From positions 1 to 64,000 of IMG/VR virus record IMGVR_UViG_3300008954_003475: 64,000 nt of DNA; one strand, 5' to 3'. This document shows positions 16,707 to 25,577 of this stretch, piece after piece (within the stretch, counting starts at the first letter, position 1; each line of letters starts with the position of its first letter). Made by a program: the position numbers and the translations under genes. Source of the DNA: a virus. The notes beneath the pieces were generated by a model. The model did no database searches, was not told the origin of the DNA, and saw only the letters and a list, made by a program, of their open reading frames with translations.

Positions 16707-18063
16707 TCTCGTCTCCAAACTCTTCTGCCCAATCATCTGGAAACTTCTCAATGCGAGATTTATCAAAAGCTTTCTTTAAAGACACCTTACCTTTTGCCCC
16801 GTCTCTATTCTTAACTATATGAATCTCCATATCCTCTCTCAAGTCTTCATCTTCTCTATTTCCAATTATCAAAACAATAGCAGCATTATCACCAATCATT
16901 TTGCTTCTACCAAGATCCTCCAAGCTAACATCATCCATCCGCTTTCCGCTTGTCTTTTTTTGAGCAGCCTTTCTTTGGGCCGCCGTAACTACCGGCAAAT
17001 CTTTCTTTCTGCAAAATTCATGCAATTCTTCAGAAACCTTACCGACATCCAGCCAATCTGTATTGGACCTTCCAAGGGTTGGTTTCATTAACTGCAGATA
17101 ATCAATAAATATAGCATCAGGCTTAAATACTCCAAGTATAGTTTCATACTTAGCCTCGATCTCACCCATTGTTGTTCCGCGAGGCATATCAAGTATGTAA
17201 AACTTCTTATCGTGGCCTTCTTGGAACTTTAAACACCTACCCCACCTATCCTCTTCTTCGCTGGTCAGCTGGGCTCTCACTAGGCCTCTGTGCCTAATAT
17301 TAGCAATGTTTGCATCAACCCGTTGTTCCAATTGTTCTTTGCTCATTTCAAGAGAGATAAACAATATATTTTTACCATCATCATATCCGGTCACGCCATC
17401 AGACGGTATATTGCTACCAAGCCAAGCATTGACCGCTATATTCATCATCAACAAAGACTTGCCCGATGAACTAGCTCCTCCGATAACTAACATTTCAGAA
17501 TTTTTAACACCCCAGGTATAGTCGTCAAGCTCTTGATATCCCGATAGAAAGCCCATAATTTGATCAGGATTCTCAGCTGTATATTTATACTGATTAACCC
17601 TGTCCGCAACAGACTCTGTTATGTCTCCTTCTGAAAACACATCTCTTCTGTATAGCCTTTCCGTCTTTGAGATGATCTTCTTAAGCTCATCGTTAAACTC
17701 CTTTACATCTTCATCCTCTTCTTCAATTTCTGATGCCTTTTGAGCAAGACTTTCTATTAAATATTTATTATATCGTTCCTTTATTTCATCTACATAAAAT
17801 CCTATTTCATTTTTTAAACATTCTTTATTAAGAATAAAGTCTGCAAGATCTGAATTGCCACCCTCTTTGTCTAACAAGGACTTTAAAACCTTATAAGATG
17901 GTGGGGTCTTGTGTCTAGAGTAATATGTGTGCAAAACATCTAGTATTTCTTTATATTTTGGAAAAAATATAGACCTTAAAAGATCATATTCCACTTCTCT
18001 ATAAATTTCATTTATATTTATAGAGCCTTGCATCATCCAATTGATTATTTTTGCATCAAGCAT
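16696..18063 (-). CDS. dnaB: DnaB-like replicative DNA helicase
   Basis: 455 residues from ATG at 18063, preferred because AGGAG lies 5-6 bases upstream; an ATG 27 bases earlier would overlap the loader by 35 bases. The helical N-terminal domain (about 1-140) is followed by the RecA-like DnaB C-domain: Walker A GASSSGKS (about 196-203), ILFISLEMSKEQLEQR (H1a), AIFIDYLQLMKP (Walker B, H3) and KMIGDNAAIVLIIGNRE. Unwinds DNA ahead of the phage replisome as a hexamer. The loader gene lies immediately upstream with an 8-base overlap. Length is typical of the family. Confidence 0.93.
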   Translation of the reverse strand: MLDAKIINWMMQGSININEIYREVEYDLLRSIFFPKYKEILDVLHTYYSRHKTPPSYKVLKSLLDKEGGNSDLADFILNKECLKNEIGFYVDEIKERYNKYLIESLAQKASEIEEEDEDVKEFNDELKKIISKTERLYRRDVFSEGDITESVADRVNQYKYTAENPDQIMGFLSGYQELDDYTWGVKNSEMLVIGGASSSGKSLLMMNIAVNAWLGSNIPSDGVTGYDDGKNILFISLEMSKEQLEQRVDANIANIRHRGLVRAQLTSEEEDRWGRCLKFQEGHDKKFYILDMPRGTTMGEIEAKYETILGVFKPDAIFIDYLQLMKPTLGRSNTDWLDVGKVSEELHEFCRKKDLPVVTAAQRKAAQKKTSGKRMDDVSLEDLGRSKMIGDNAAIVLIIGNREDEDLREDMEIHIVKNRDGAKGKVSLKKAFDKSRIEKFPDDWAEEFGDENDI

Positions 18064-18733
18064 TCTTTCTCCTAAAATCCTTTCCGCCAATTACGAACAA
18101 CTCCACATGATGACTTCTCAAAGATTTGAATGATTTAGCAAAAAACCCTCCAAATATTTGGTCTACATCTTCATCATTAGAACAAAGAATGGTTGGAAGT
18201 TGGTTTTGAAATCTTGTACGCAAAACATATTCTAAAGAAGAGCCAAAAATCTGCTCAGCTTTATCGGATGGAAAAATCCAATGTGAACTAAATTCATCAA
18301 TTACTAAAAAATCTTTATTTAATAATTCACTATAATACTTAGCAGTATCTAGCTCTTTAGATAGCATATTGGCAACCACATCGGCCATTGTGGTGTAAAG
18401 CCCAGAGTAACCAGATGCAACAGCTCTTTTTAACACACAACATGCCGTATAGGTCTTTCCCGTTCCAAGGCCGCCTGTGAACATAAATGATTTTCCACTA
18501 TCATATAAATTATTTATGTTTTCTATTTTTGTTTTTACAAACTTCTTAAAGTTCGGATCACCTGCAAAGTCTTTGAAGGACAATTCCCAATATTCCACAG
18601 GAATATTTGACAAAGCATATCTGTCAAGCCTGGATGCTTTGGACGAGCATGTGCCACAGCCCATACCGTCACAAGCCTTGCAAGACTCTTTTACCTTCTG
18701 CTTTACTCTGTCAATCTTAGTCTTTGGTATCAT
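18056..18733 (-). CDS. dnaC: DnaC/IstB-type helicase loader ATPase
   Basis: 225 residues. An N-terminal cysteine cluster (CKACDGMGCGTC, 18-29) suggests a zinc site. The AAA+ domain has Walker A GGLGTGKT (87-94) and Walker B FLVIDEFSS, with LPTILCSNDE as sensor 1. DnaC-type proteins load the DnaB hexamer onto DNA. Overlap with the next gene, DnaB, supports the pairing. A zinc-bearing N-terminus is seen in some phage loaders. The lower confidence is about loader versus primosomal DnaI subtype. Confidence 0.85.
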   Translation of the reverse strand: MIPKTKIDRVKQKVKESCKACDGMGCGTCSSKASRLDRYALSNIPVEYWELSFKDFAGDPNFKKFVKTKIENINNLYDSGKSFMFTGGLGTGKTYTACCVLKRAVASGYSGLYTTMADVVANMLSKELDTAKYYSELLNKDFLVIDEFSSHWIFPSDKAEQIFGSSLEYVLRTRFQNQLPTILCSNDEDVDQIFGGFFAKSFKSLRSHHVELFVIGGKDFRRKNA

Positions 18734-19187
18734 CTTCGCTTACTTTGAAATTTATACTTGTTTTATTTAAAGGCTCAATATCAGCCCCTGATTCATCAGA
18801 TGAGGGTAAGGCATTTCCACCTGCAAAAAATACAGACAAATCATTATCTTCCTCTTCTGGTATATTGCTTAATAACGCCCCCGGTATAGACATACTGGAC
18901 TCATCATAAGATATGCTATTCATGGGGAAAGTGTCAGAAACAGAGTTGCCTCGCCTGCTTTCACCTGCCCTTTCAGAAGAGGAAGAGGCCGCCGCAAGCG
19001 GCATAGTCCTAGCGCTTTCTGACAGCAACAAACAAGCGACCTTTTCCTTAAATACCATAAACAGATTTCCATCCTGCTCAACAGTAAACCTATTATCCTC
19101 AAAAGATTTTACTTCGCCCGTTATTTGCCACCCACCATCTAAAAATAATGTAACAGTTTTTCCGACCAAACTTTCTTTACTATTCAT
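18717..19187 (-). CDS. Hfq/Sm-like N-terminal domain protein
   Basis: 156 residues. Residues about 8-52 (GKTVTLFLDGGWQITGEVKSFEDNRFTVEQDG, then FMVFKEKVACLLL) have the order of strands of an Sm fold and resemble Hfq, whose KVTLFL...GVVKSFD...LIYKHAIS pattern can be laid over it. A long Ser- and Ala-rich linker follows, and the C-terminus is acidic. Hfq-like rings bind RNA, so an RNA- or nucleic-acid-binding role is possible; LSm-fold proteins in replication operons could also bind proteins. The ATG has GGAG 5 bases upstream. The match is by eye over 45 residues and could be chance. Confidence 0.5.
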   Translation of the reverse strand: MNSKESLVGKTVTLFLDGGWQITGEVKSFEDNRFTVEQDGNLFMVFKEKVACLLLSESARTMPLAAASSSSERAGESRRGNSVSDTFPMNSISYDESSMSIPGALLSNIPEEEDNDLSVFFAGGNALPSSDESGADIEPLNKTSINFKVSEDDTKD

Positions 19188-19783
19188 ATTAACTCCAATT
19201 CCTTAGCTTTATCTAAAAATAAAAATTCTGTAGAACTATTAGATAAATTATAAAACTCATAATACTTCTTGACCATCTTAATATCCTCTACTTCCTCAAC
19301 CTGATGAAGATCAAATATCTTGGGAACATTATCTTTAGACCAATTCAAAAGAGTATTCATCTTTGTCTTGTTGAGATTCTTCGAAAGATAAGAACTATAC
19401 ATTCTTTCAAACTCATTTATCATTGATGGCATTAAAAATATTTGAGTACCAGTTACAGATCTTTCCCCTCTTCTGAACTTATAATCAAACATCCAATTTA
19501 TATAATTATAAATTTTTACAATTATCTCTTCTTTACTCTTCTTTTTTTCATCAGACGAAAGGTTGTCATACCCTTCTGGCGCAAGCACTTTAAATAATCT
19601 TGCAAAATCACGACTCTCCTTTCCCTTTCCCGGATCACTCTTCCATCTAACAAGTCGAAATTTGACATCATTAGCTTTTTCATACTTATGACAGAAATAT
19701 GCCATAAGGGTTATGTGATTCCATCGACTTTTATCTTGGGAAATCCAATCTGAAATTTTTTGATAAAATTCATCCTGAGTCAT
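19184..19783 (-). CDS. Hypothetical protein, first gene of the replication operon
   Basis: 199 residues, not recognised. Mostly helical, with aromatic and basic segments (WNHITLMAYFCHKYEKANDVKFRLVRWKSDPGKGKESRDFARLFK and YNYINWMFDYKFRRGERS). ATG at 19783 has GGAGG 8-9 bases upstream. It is the first gene behind the promoter at 19846-19855 and overlaps the Sm-like gene by 4 bases. Location ahead of the loader and helicase suggests a replication accessory protein, which remains inference. Confidence 0.6.
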   Translation of the reverse strand: MTQDEFYQKISDWISQDKSRWNHITLMAYFCHKYEKANDVKFRLVRWKSDPGKGKESRDFARLFKVLAPEGYDNLSSDEKKKSKEEIIVKIYNYINWMFDYKFRRGERSVTGTQIFLMPSMINEFERMYSSYLSKNLNKTKMNTLLNWSKDNVPKIFDLHQVEEVEDIKMVKKYYEFYNLSNSSTEFLFLDKAKELELI

Positions 19784-19845
19784 GATAAATCGCCTCCATG
19801 TAAATGGTACCTCTGCTATACAAACTTAACTATTCAAATAAAAAT

Positions 19846-19855
19846 ATTATATCAA
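19846..19855 (-). promoter_or_regulatory. Extended -10 promoter of the replication operon
   Basis: TTGATATAAT on the minus strand overlaps the stop codon of the UvsW-like gene and lies about 62 bases before the ATG at 19783. Perfect TATAAT with TGn extension, no clear -35. Confidence 0.55.
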
Positions 19856-21372
19856 GCCCAATCAATAGGCTTTCTTTTTGGATACGAATGCAAAACTTTA
19901 TTCTTTGGCATCTTTATGTTAAACCCCGGCTCGCTCCTATAAACCTTAATTCGAGCCTCAGAATGATCTCTTAAATATTTACAATTATCAAAAAACTCAA
20001 CAACTATTGCTTTCTTTTTTCCAGGAGCCTTTCTTATAACTCGACCGATTCTTTGCAACGCTCTTCCGCTTGATTTGCCAGAACCGGCCAAAATTAAGGC
20101 ATCAAGCTCTGGTATATCAATTCCTTGATCAAATATCTTTGAAGCAATCAAAACTTGAATTTTACCATCCCGCACTTCCTGTATTCCTTCAAGCCTATTT
20201 TTTGAGCTTTTTGCTCCATCCAAAAATTTAACAGAATATTCATCCCCTATCATTTTCTGCAAATCCTTTCCATGCTGCACTCTTACTACTAAGATTAATA
20301 CCTTCTTTCCAGCATCTACCAGTTTTTTAGTGGCCTTTAAAATTAAATTATTTCTATCTTCATTCTCAACTATATAATTCTTATAAACTTCGTGATAATT
20401 TTTTCCAACGTTCCTCATCACAGGAACGTTTATAAAATGAATATCAGGAGGCACCAAGTAATCCAAAGATATTAACTTTGTTGCATTAACATCGCAAAAT
20501 TTTGGACCAGAAACGGCCTCTATCAGAATATCATCACCCGTATCCCTCCATGGCGTTCCAGAAAGCAAAAACCTATGTCTCGCAGATACACTTGCCCGGT
20601 GAATAAACTGAAGAGTTTCAGATGCAGCATACTGACATTCATCAAAAATGAATAATTGAGCATTTTGAACCTTTTCTCTCACAATTCTTTTATTTAATAT
20701 CTTTATTTGTGAAGAAGAATCTTGGGTTGTATCGTTATCTGCAATTTTCGCCTTTTTATTAAAAGCTGCTGCAGCAGACCAAATCGTCATAATAGTTACA
20801 GGCTTCGATATATCACACTCTCCCCCACCTACTATGCCGCACTCTATTCCATATGCCTCTTCTAATGTTTTCTTCATTTGATGAAGTAATTCAATTCCAA
20901 TAACATATATTACAGTTGGAATATTATACTTTGCAGCAATAGATGCTATTATTAGGCTTTTTCCGCCGCCTGTAGCAACCTTTATTATTCCGCTACCAGC
21001 TTCTCTGGCAGATTTGACGACACTCTTTTGATAAGGTCGTAACTTAAACTCTTTATTCTTAAGAGGAAGCTCTTTGCCATACTCAATAGATGGCCGAGCA
21101 TCTATAACTTCATATGCAATATTGTTGACTTTAAGCAAATCTTCAGCAATACTTAACAAGCCAATTGGAAAACGCATGGTCTTAGATAGCAACCTGATCT
21201 TGCCGTCCCAACCTCCGTATTTTCCATGAAGACCATAGCCGCCCTTTCCTCCCTTCATAAACATATATCCGGGATGATCATAGCTCATAAGCTTATCAAG
21301 TTTTGATAAAACCTTAGGATCTAATGGTCCATCTATTTTACAATTTACATTATCTATAATAATTCTAATCAT
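19852..21372 (-). CDS. uvsW: UvsW-like SF2 DNA helicase
   Basis: 506 residues, close to T4 UvsW (502). I start at ATG 21372, with GGGAAATT upstream; the frame also allows a TTG 12 bases earlier without a good site. N-terminal domain (1-100) with GGYGLHGKYGGWDGKIRLL, then the SF2 motor: Walker A ATGGGKS (133-139), DECQ box (244-247), SGTPWRD motif III, and QRIGRVIRKAPGK motif VI. Remodels branched DNA and promotes switching of replication mode in T4. Here it sits directly upstream of the replication operon and has its own -35/-10 promoter. Near-complete motif set, so function is confident. Confidence 0.9.
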   Translation of the reverse strand: MIRIIIDNVNCKIDGPLDPKVLSKLDKLMSYDHPGYMFMKGGKGGYGLHGKYGGWDGKIRLLSKTMRFPIGLLSIAEDLLKVNNIAYEVIDARPSIEYGKELPLKNKEFKLRPYQKSVVKSAREAGSGIIKVATGGGKSLIIASIAAKYNIPTVIYVIGIELLHQMKKTLEEAYGIECGIVGGGECDISKPVTIMTIWSAAAAFNKKAKIADNDTTQDSSSQIKILNKRIVREKVQNAQLFIFDECQYAASETLQFIHRASVSARHRFLLSGTPWRDTGDDILIEAVSGPKFCDVNATKLISLDYLVPPDIHFINVPVMRNVGKNYHEVYKNYIVENEDRNNLILKATKKLVDAGKKVLILVVRVQHGKDLQKMIGDEYSVKFLDGAKSSKNRLEGIQEVRDGKIQVLIASKIFDQGIDIPELDALILAGSGKSSGRALQRIGRVIRKAPGKKKAIVVEFFDNCKYLRDHSEARIKVYRSEPGFNIKMPKNKVLHSYPKRKPIDWA

Positions 21373-21412
21373 AATTTCCCGCAAAAGGAGATTCCGTAGG
21401 AGTCCTCAAAAT

Positions 21413-21441
21413 ATTATACGCCCTTAACCATAAGAGGGCAA
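21413..21441 (-). promoter_or_regulatory. Sigma-70-like promoter of the UvsW-like gene, with inverted repeat
   Basis: On the minus strand TTGCCC, 17-base spacer, TATAAT at 21413-21418. The GCCCT...AGGGC inverted repeat (21420-21439) occupies the spacer and the -35 edge, so it could be an operator or a weak terminator for the endolysin gene upstream. Confidence 0.6.
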
Positions 21442-21458
21442 CAAACTGATAACTAACT

Positions 21459-22397
21459 TTACTTATCGCTACAGAATAAACTTTGACTGACTTCGCCAAG
21501 AAGCCCTGGCATGTCCATCCCTGCACAATCTATCTTTGTTCTTACAAAGTTATAATGATTAGAGAAGCCTTCAAAACTGCCATCTTCGCAGCCGCTATGC
21601 ACAGTGGTGCATAATGTGCCATCAGAATTTTGCGGATATTCTAATGGAATTCCAAGCCCTAAATGAACAGCTTTCCACAAAGCTTTTAGGGCTTCAATTT
21701 GGACAGGATAAAACCACATAAAAGGTTTTTGTGTTTTTCCATGCACCTGTCCATTCTCTTGCAATGGTCTTTCACCAAACCCATTTTCAACGTACCAGTC
21801 CTGGTACTTTGGATAATAAGCATTGCTTATCTCTATGCCAATACTTTTTTTATTTCCATGGTATTTGCTGCAATGCCACGCCCCATGTTGCGTATCTAAT
21901 AGTTGATATATTGTTCCATCATTGTCTAAACAAAAATGGACTGATATTCCCCTTCTATTCAATATATTTGCACATGTTTCTGCAGACAAACATACATCCC
22001 AATGATTAACAAACATAGAAGGCTCTCTATCTGGCTTTCCGGAGTTATCATAATACTTTCCAGGGGTTATAGCCAAACCATCCGGCTCGTCCCATAAAAC
22101 CACCTGGGGCCAATCAATTGGCAAAAACTTACCATTATGGACAATAAAATTACTTTCATTATTTAATGTAGATCTTTTCTTTGGTTTATAATTTGATATC
22201 TCGACTTGCCTTTCGGTCCATATCCTCCTATAGGTCATTGGACCGACAAGCCCATCTGCCGTTACCTTGTGGGCTCTTTGCCACTTTTTAACTTTGTTTA
22301 CCAAATCTTCATCAAAATGTTCAGCGCCAAACCAACTAGGGCTCCACCCCAACTTTAATGAGCTAGATTCATTATAGAAGTCTTTGTCCACAGCCAC
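21459..22397 (-). CDS. Endolysin: N-acetylmuramoyl-L-alanine amidase with peptidoglycan-binding domain
   Basis: 312 residues. An N-terminal PG_binding_1-like helix set at about 31-62 (VNKVKKWQRAHKVTADGLVGPMTYRRIW) is followed by an amidase_2 domain (about 125-290) with NHWDVCLSAET and VHFCLDNDGTIYQLLDTQHGAWHC, the zinc-binding His pattern, and TTVHSGCEDG near the end. Cuts the amide bond between muramic acid and the peptide at the end of infection. The start is GTG at 22397 with AGGAGG 5 bases upstream, overlapping the stop of the FtsZ-like gene as TAGTG. No signal peptide seen, so a holin is expected elsewhere. Function well supported. Confidence 0.88.
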   Translation of the reverse strand: MAVDKDFYNESSSLKLGWSPSWFGAEHFDEDLVNKVKKWQRAHKVTADGLVGPMTYRRIWTERQVEISNYKPKKRSTLNNESNFIVHNGKFLPIDWPQVVLWDEPDGLAITPGKYYDNSGKPDREPSMFVNHWDVCLSAETCANILNRRGISVHFCLDNDGTIYQLLDTQHGAWHCSKYHGNKKSIGIEISNAYYPKYQDWYVENGFGERPLQENGQVHGKTQKPFMWFYPVQIEALKALWKAVHLGLGIPLEYPQNSDGTLCTTVHSGCEDGSFEGFSNHYNFVRTKIDCAGMDMPGLLGEVSQSLFCSDK

Positions 22398-23848
22398 TAC
22401 TTCCTCCTTCTCCTATCTATTATAGAAGCCCTACCACTTTTTGACCCCTTTTGAAGTCTATTAAAGCCAGACTTTTTCTTTCTGATCTTTCTATTAACTT
22501 CTTCAGAAACGGCATTAACCTTATCCTCTCCCAAGTCTAAAGTCATAGCAACATCTCTATTCTTTTCTTTTTGAGAAGCTATTACCGCTTGTTGCTGACT
22601 TTCCTTCTTTAAATTATCAATCCTATCCCTAGGAAGCCCAAGGCCGGCGAACCAACTATATATCTTAATTGAATCCGAATCAGAATCTACATTGTAAACG
22701 CCCTGATAAATAGGAGCTCCGTTTGTTTGCTCTGAAATCATATGAAAACAATAATTTATGTTTATAGCAGGCAGCTTCTCCAGCACTTCTTTGGATCCGG
22801 CAACTATAACTCCGCCAGCTCTTGTTTGCGTTAAGTCAAAACCAGAAGCAAGCATGTTGGAGTTTAGGCTGTCAATCACAGCCTCTGCTAGTGCCGTTTC
22901 TTCCATATAATCTTCAACCTCCATAACCCCATATATAGAACAATCTCCACAAGAAATAATCTTACCAAAGTCGCTTGGGTCTAAAGCTGTAAACCTGGAG
23001 GGCTTAGCCGTAAGGGTGTTGAAAATATGAAGAGGCTCTACAATTGCATTATTTGCAGCCTCCCAAAACTTAGATTGACTAAGGTTTGCATAAATCTGCT
23101 CAATTCTTGCATTATCAACAACAATTAAATTTGAAACAATATTATCTGCGGTAAGCCTTGCCAGCCTAGAGAGAGTCTCTATAGAATTCTTCTTAGATTG
23201 AGCATCCTCTGTAGCTTTCGGCAAAACATATATAACCCCGACCGGAGTGCCCGTTTCAAATAACATTGGAATCAATGTATCAACAGAGCTTGATCCAGTA
23301 CCTCCGCCACCAGAGACGGCCAAATATACCATATGATTTCCTTCAATTACTCGATCAAACAAGGGCTGCATCAAATCAACACTTTCTGCAAAAATTTCAC
23401 GACCTAAGTCCAAGTCCTTACCAGTGCCTCCAAGGCTTCCTTCTAACAAAAGCTTTTGGCTGCCTGGAACATCAATAAATTCAAGATCTTGAGCCGAAGT
23501 GTTAACCACAGCTACATCATATCCTTTTTGGTGAAATACCTCTGCCAGCCTAGACCCTGCTTGTCCAACGCCTATAATGGCCAGCTCTATACTGACACCT
23601 CTTGTGTTTACAACCACAGGCATATCTTCCTCCTTCTTCTTTTGCATTTTTTCACGCAACCTTTCAAGAACATCTTCTTCCTGTCCATCATCTTTGGCCT
23701 CAAGAAGGGGTTCTGTTAAATCCTCCAAAACTTGGTCCGCTTCACCCGCTCCAAAAGCAGCCATCAGCGCCTCATTGTCTTGGTCAATATTTTTTTGAGA
23801 TTTTTCTTTTCGTTTAATCTCAATTTCTTTTACTTCATTTTTACTCAT
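22397..23848 (-). other. Possible separately translated FtsZ-like protein (internal start)
   Basis: An in-frame ATG at 23848 preceded by GAGG with an 8-base spacer would give a 483-residue product containing the whole tubulin-like domain plus the charged linker. The junction reads TAATGAG, which in the next frame is TAA overlapping ATG, the junction form seen between neighbouring genes here. So either two genes are joined by a frame change, or both a fusion and a free GTPase are made. Confidence 0.5.
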
Positions 23849-24871
23849 TATAAAATCCTCATAATATCTATTAAGTTGCTCTAATATCTTTTTTCTATTT
23901 GTAGTCGCAAACGGAACATGTGTTTCATTTTTATTATACGAAATTACTTCACAAAGGTATTCGGAATGTTTATTCATAGGGTCTGCATCAACTGTGATTA
24001 TGTCACAGTTCATAGCTTTTGCCTCATAAAAGCTTAACCCAAGCCCCTCCCTGGTAGAGGGGGCGATAACACAGTGTGATTTATCATATAATTTTACTAT
24101 ATCCTCTCTCTTCAAAACATCATTTATTAGTATTATATTCTTACACTTTTTTGCTATATTAGACTCGTCCTCAGTTAATCTCCCGCTAACCAACAATGTG
24201 GCATCTGATTTGGACATTCTGGAAAAATCTGAAAACGCTTCTAACGTTTGAATTGTATTTTTCTGATTAAAACCTGAATTTACAGGCCCAGGATGATAAA
24301 ATGATAATTTTTCTAGATCACCCTTATTTGCCTTAGGGACAAATAAAGCTCTGTCTACATAATCCCAAGATACTTGTTTTTTATTTTTATATTTTCTAAA
24401 TATATTATAAGAAGTTTCCGTAAGACACCAAACTTGATCAAAAATACTATATGAATTACTTTGAACAAACCTTTTATTTATCCACTCAGGCATTGGTACG
24501 TCAATAATCTTTATTCCAGTTTTTGCCTTAATATTCGAAACCCACTGCCCCTTCATCATAAAAGTTTCAAAAGAAATAATTATATCAATATCATTATCCC
24601 TCACAAGCCTTAAAAGCTGCTTCTCTACAGTTTTTTCCTTTGATAGAACATGAAAAGAAACATCAGATAATAAACTTTCATCATATGGTTCAGGATAATG
24701 ACGCCTAAATGTGCCGCCAAGGGCCTCTTTCTTATATTTTGCTTTTGAAACATAAGAAACTTCATTATTCTCACTAAGAATATCCCCAAGAGACTTTGCC
24801 AAATACCAGAGTCCAGATTCAGAAAGATATGTTTTTATCAAAATCTTTTTATTCTTTATTTTATTTATCAT
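22397..24871 (-). CDS. Glycosyltransferase joined to a tubulin/FtsZ-family GTPase
   Basis: 824 residues in one frame. Residues 1-340 are a GT-B glycosyltransferase with the nucleotide-sugar end motif EGLGLSFYEAKAM (275-287). After a charged linker, residues about 425-790 are tubulin/FtsZ-like: an N-terminal GVGQAGSR (434-441), the signature loop SGGGGTGSS (520-528) and a T7-like LDPSDF (630-635) whose acidic residues match the catalytic NxDxxD of FtsZ. A basic tail (KSGRASIIDRRRRK) ends it. Tubulin-family filaments in phages such as PhuZ position DNA or the phage nucleus. An internal start at 23848 with GAGG 8 bases upstream could make the GTPase alone. Such a pairing is not known to me. The GTPase call is firm; whether the fusion is real is open. 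Confidence 0.8.
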   Translation of the reverse strand: MINKIKNKKILIKTYLSESGLWYLAKSLGDILSENNEVSYVSKAKYKKEALGGTFRRHYPEPYDESLLSDVSFHVLSKEKTVEKQLLRLVRDNDIDIIISFETFMMKGQWVSNIKAKTGIKIIDVPMPEWINKRFVQSNSYSIFDQVWCLTETSYNIFRKYKNKKQVSWDYVDRALFVPKANKGDLEKLSFYHPGPVNSGFNQKNTIQTLEAFSDFSRMSKSDATLLVSGRLTEDESNIAKKCKNIILINDVLKREDIVKLYDKSHCVIAPSTREGLGLSFYEAKAMNCDIITVDADPMNKHSEYLCEVISYNKNETHVPFATTNRKKILEQLNRYYEDFIMSKNEVKEIEIKRKEKSQKNIDQDNEALMAAFGAGEADQVLEDLTEPLLEAKDDGQEEDVLERLREKMQKKKEEDMPVVVNTRGVSIELAIIGVGQAGSRLAEVFHQKGYDVAVVNTSAQDLEFIDVPGSQKLLLEGSLGGTGKDLDLGREIFAESVDLMQPLFDRVIEGNHMVYLAVSGGGGTGSSSVDTLIPMLFETGTPVGVIYVLPKATEDAQSKKNSIETLSRLARLTADNIVSNLIVVDNARIEQIYANLSQSKFWEAANNAIVEPLHIFNTLTAKPSRFTALDPSDFGKIISCGDCSIYGVMEVEDYMEETALAEAVIDSLNSNMLASGFDLTQTRAGGVIVAGSKEVLEKLPAININYCFHMISEQTNGAPIYQGVYNVDSDSDSIKIYSWFAGLGLPRDRIDNLKKESQQQAVIASQKEKNRDVAMTLDLGEDKVNAVSEEVNRKIRKKKSGFNRLQKGSKSGRASIIDRRRRK

Positions 24872-25577
24872 ATACTAGTTTGCCACCAAGCCTTTCTTTT
24901 GAGGCCTTTTTTATATCTTCTATATTTTGTTCGAGCTCCTTCTTTCGATCCTTCTGCTGAGTCAAAGAGCCTCCTCTTGGAATTACAGAATAATAATACA
25001 AAATTTGATGAATATATTCTATAGGATATTGCTCAGAAATCCTCAGCCACATGTCGTAGTCTTCTGCAATCCAAAGATCTTCATTAAAAAGACCAACGTC
25101 ATTTAAAACAGCTCTCTTAATTGTGGTAGATCCTGATGCTACAAAATTTTGAGTCATAAGAGCAGAATGGTCTATCCTTATAGGTCTTTTATAAAAAGGC
25201 TTTTTAAGACGAACTCTATTTAATAAAATTTGATAATTTCCACAAGTCATGCCTATATCTGGCCTTTCTTTAAACGCATCTATAGATAATTTTAACTTGT
25301 GCCTATTCATTATATCATCTGCATCCAAAAGACTGACAAGATCTCCGCTTGTTGCTCTAATGCCAACATTTCTTGACGCTCCAGGCCCAATGTTCTTTTC
25401 ATTTCTTATATATTTAACAGTAGGAAATCTCCTCAATAACTTTTTAACATCCTCTGTTGAATTATCATCAACAACTGTAACTGTATACTTTTTATATTCC
25501 TGAGAAAAGCAGCTTCTAATTGCTTGCGTAAGAAATTTTCCAGGATTATAGGCTGGAATGATAATGTCAACCAACAT
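24861..25577 (-). CDS. Family 2 glycosyltransferase
   Basis: 238 residues with the GT-A fold of GT2: VDIIIPAYNPGKFL at the N-terminus, VVDDNSTEDV, the DxD box in LLDADDIM (about 87-94) and WIAEDYDMWLRISEQY near the active-site end. Transfers a sugar from an NDP-donor. Overlaps the upstream GT4 gene by 11 bases and the GT/FtsZ frame by 11 bases, so it is in the same message. Acceptor unknown. Confidence 0.85.
   Translation of the reverse strand: MLVDIIIPAYNPGKFLTQAIRSCFSQEYKKYTVTVVDDNSTEDVKKLLRRFPTVKYIRNEKNIGPGASRNVGIRATSGDLVSLLDADDIMNRHKLKLSIDAFKERPDIGMTCGNYQILLNRVRLKKPFYKRPIRIDHSALMTQNFVASGSTTIKRAVLNDVGLFNEDLWIAEDYDMWLRISEQYPIEYIHQILYYYSVIPRGGSLTQQKDRKKELEQNIEDIKKASKERLGGKLVYDK

Noticed and set aside
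16707-16766. Longer start of the gene behind DnaB
   Set aside because: These 20 codons are antiphase DnaB coding sequence; a GGAG site supports the ATG at 16706.
18064-18090. Longer DnaB start at 18090
   Set aside because: Would overlap the loader by 35 bases and lacks a ribosome binding site; AGGAG precedes the ATG at 18063.
21373-21384. TTG start of the UvsW-like protein
   Set aside because: No ribosome binding site; GGGA lies properly before the ATG at 21372.
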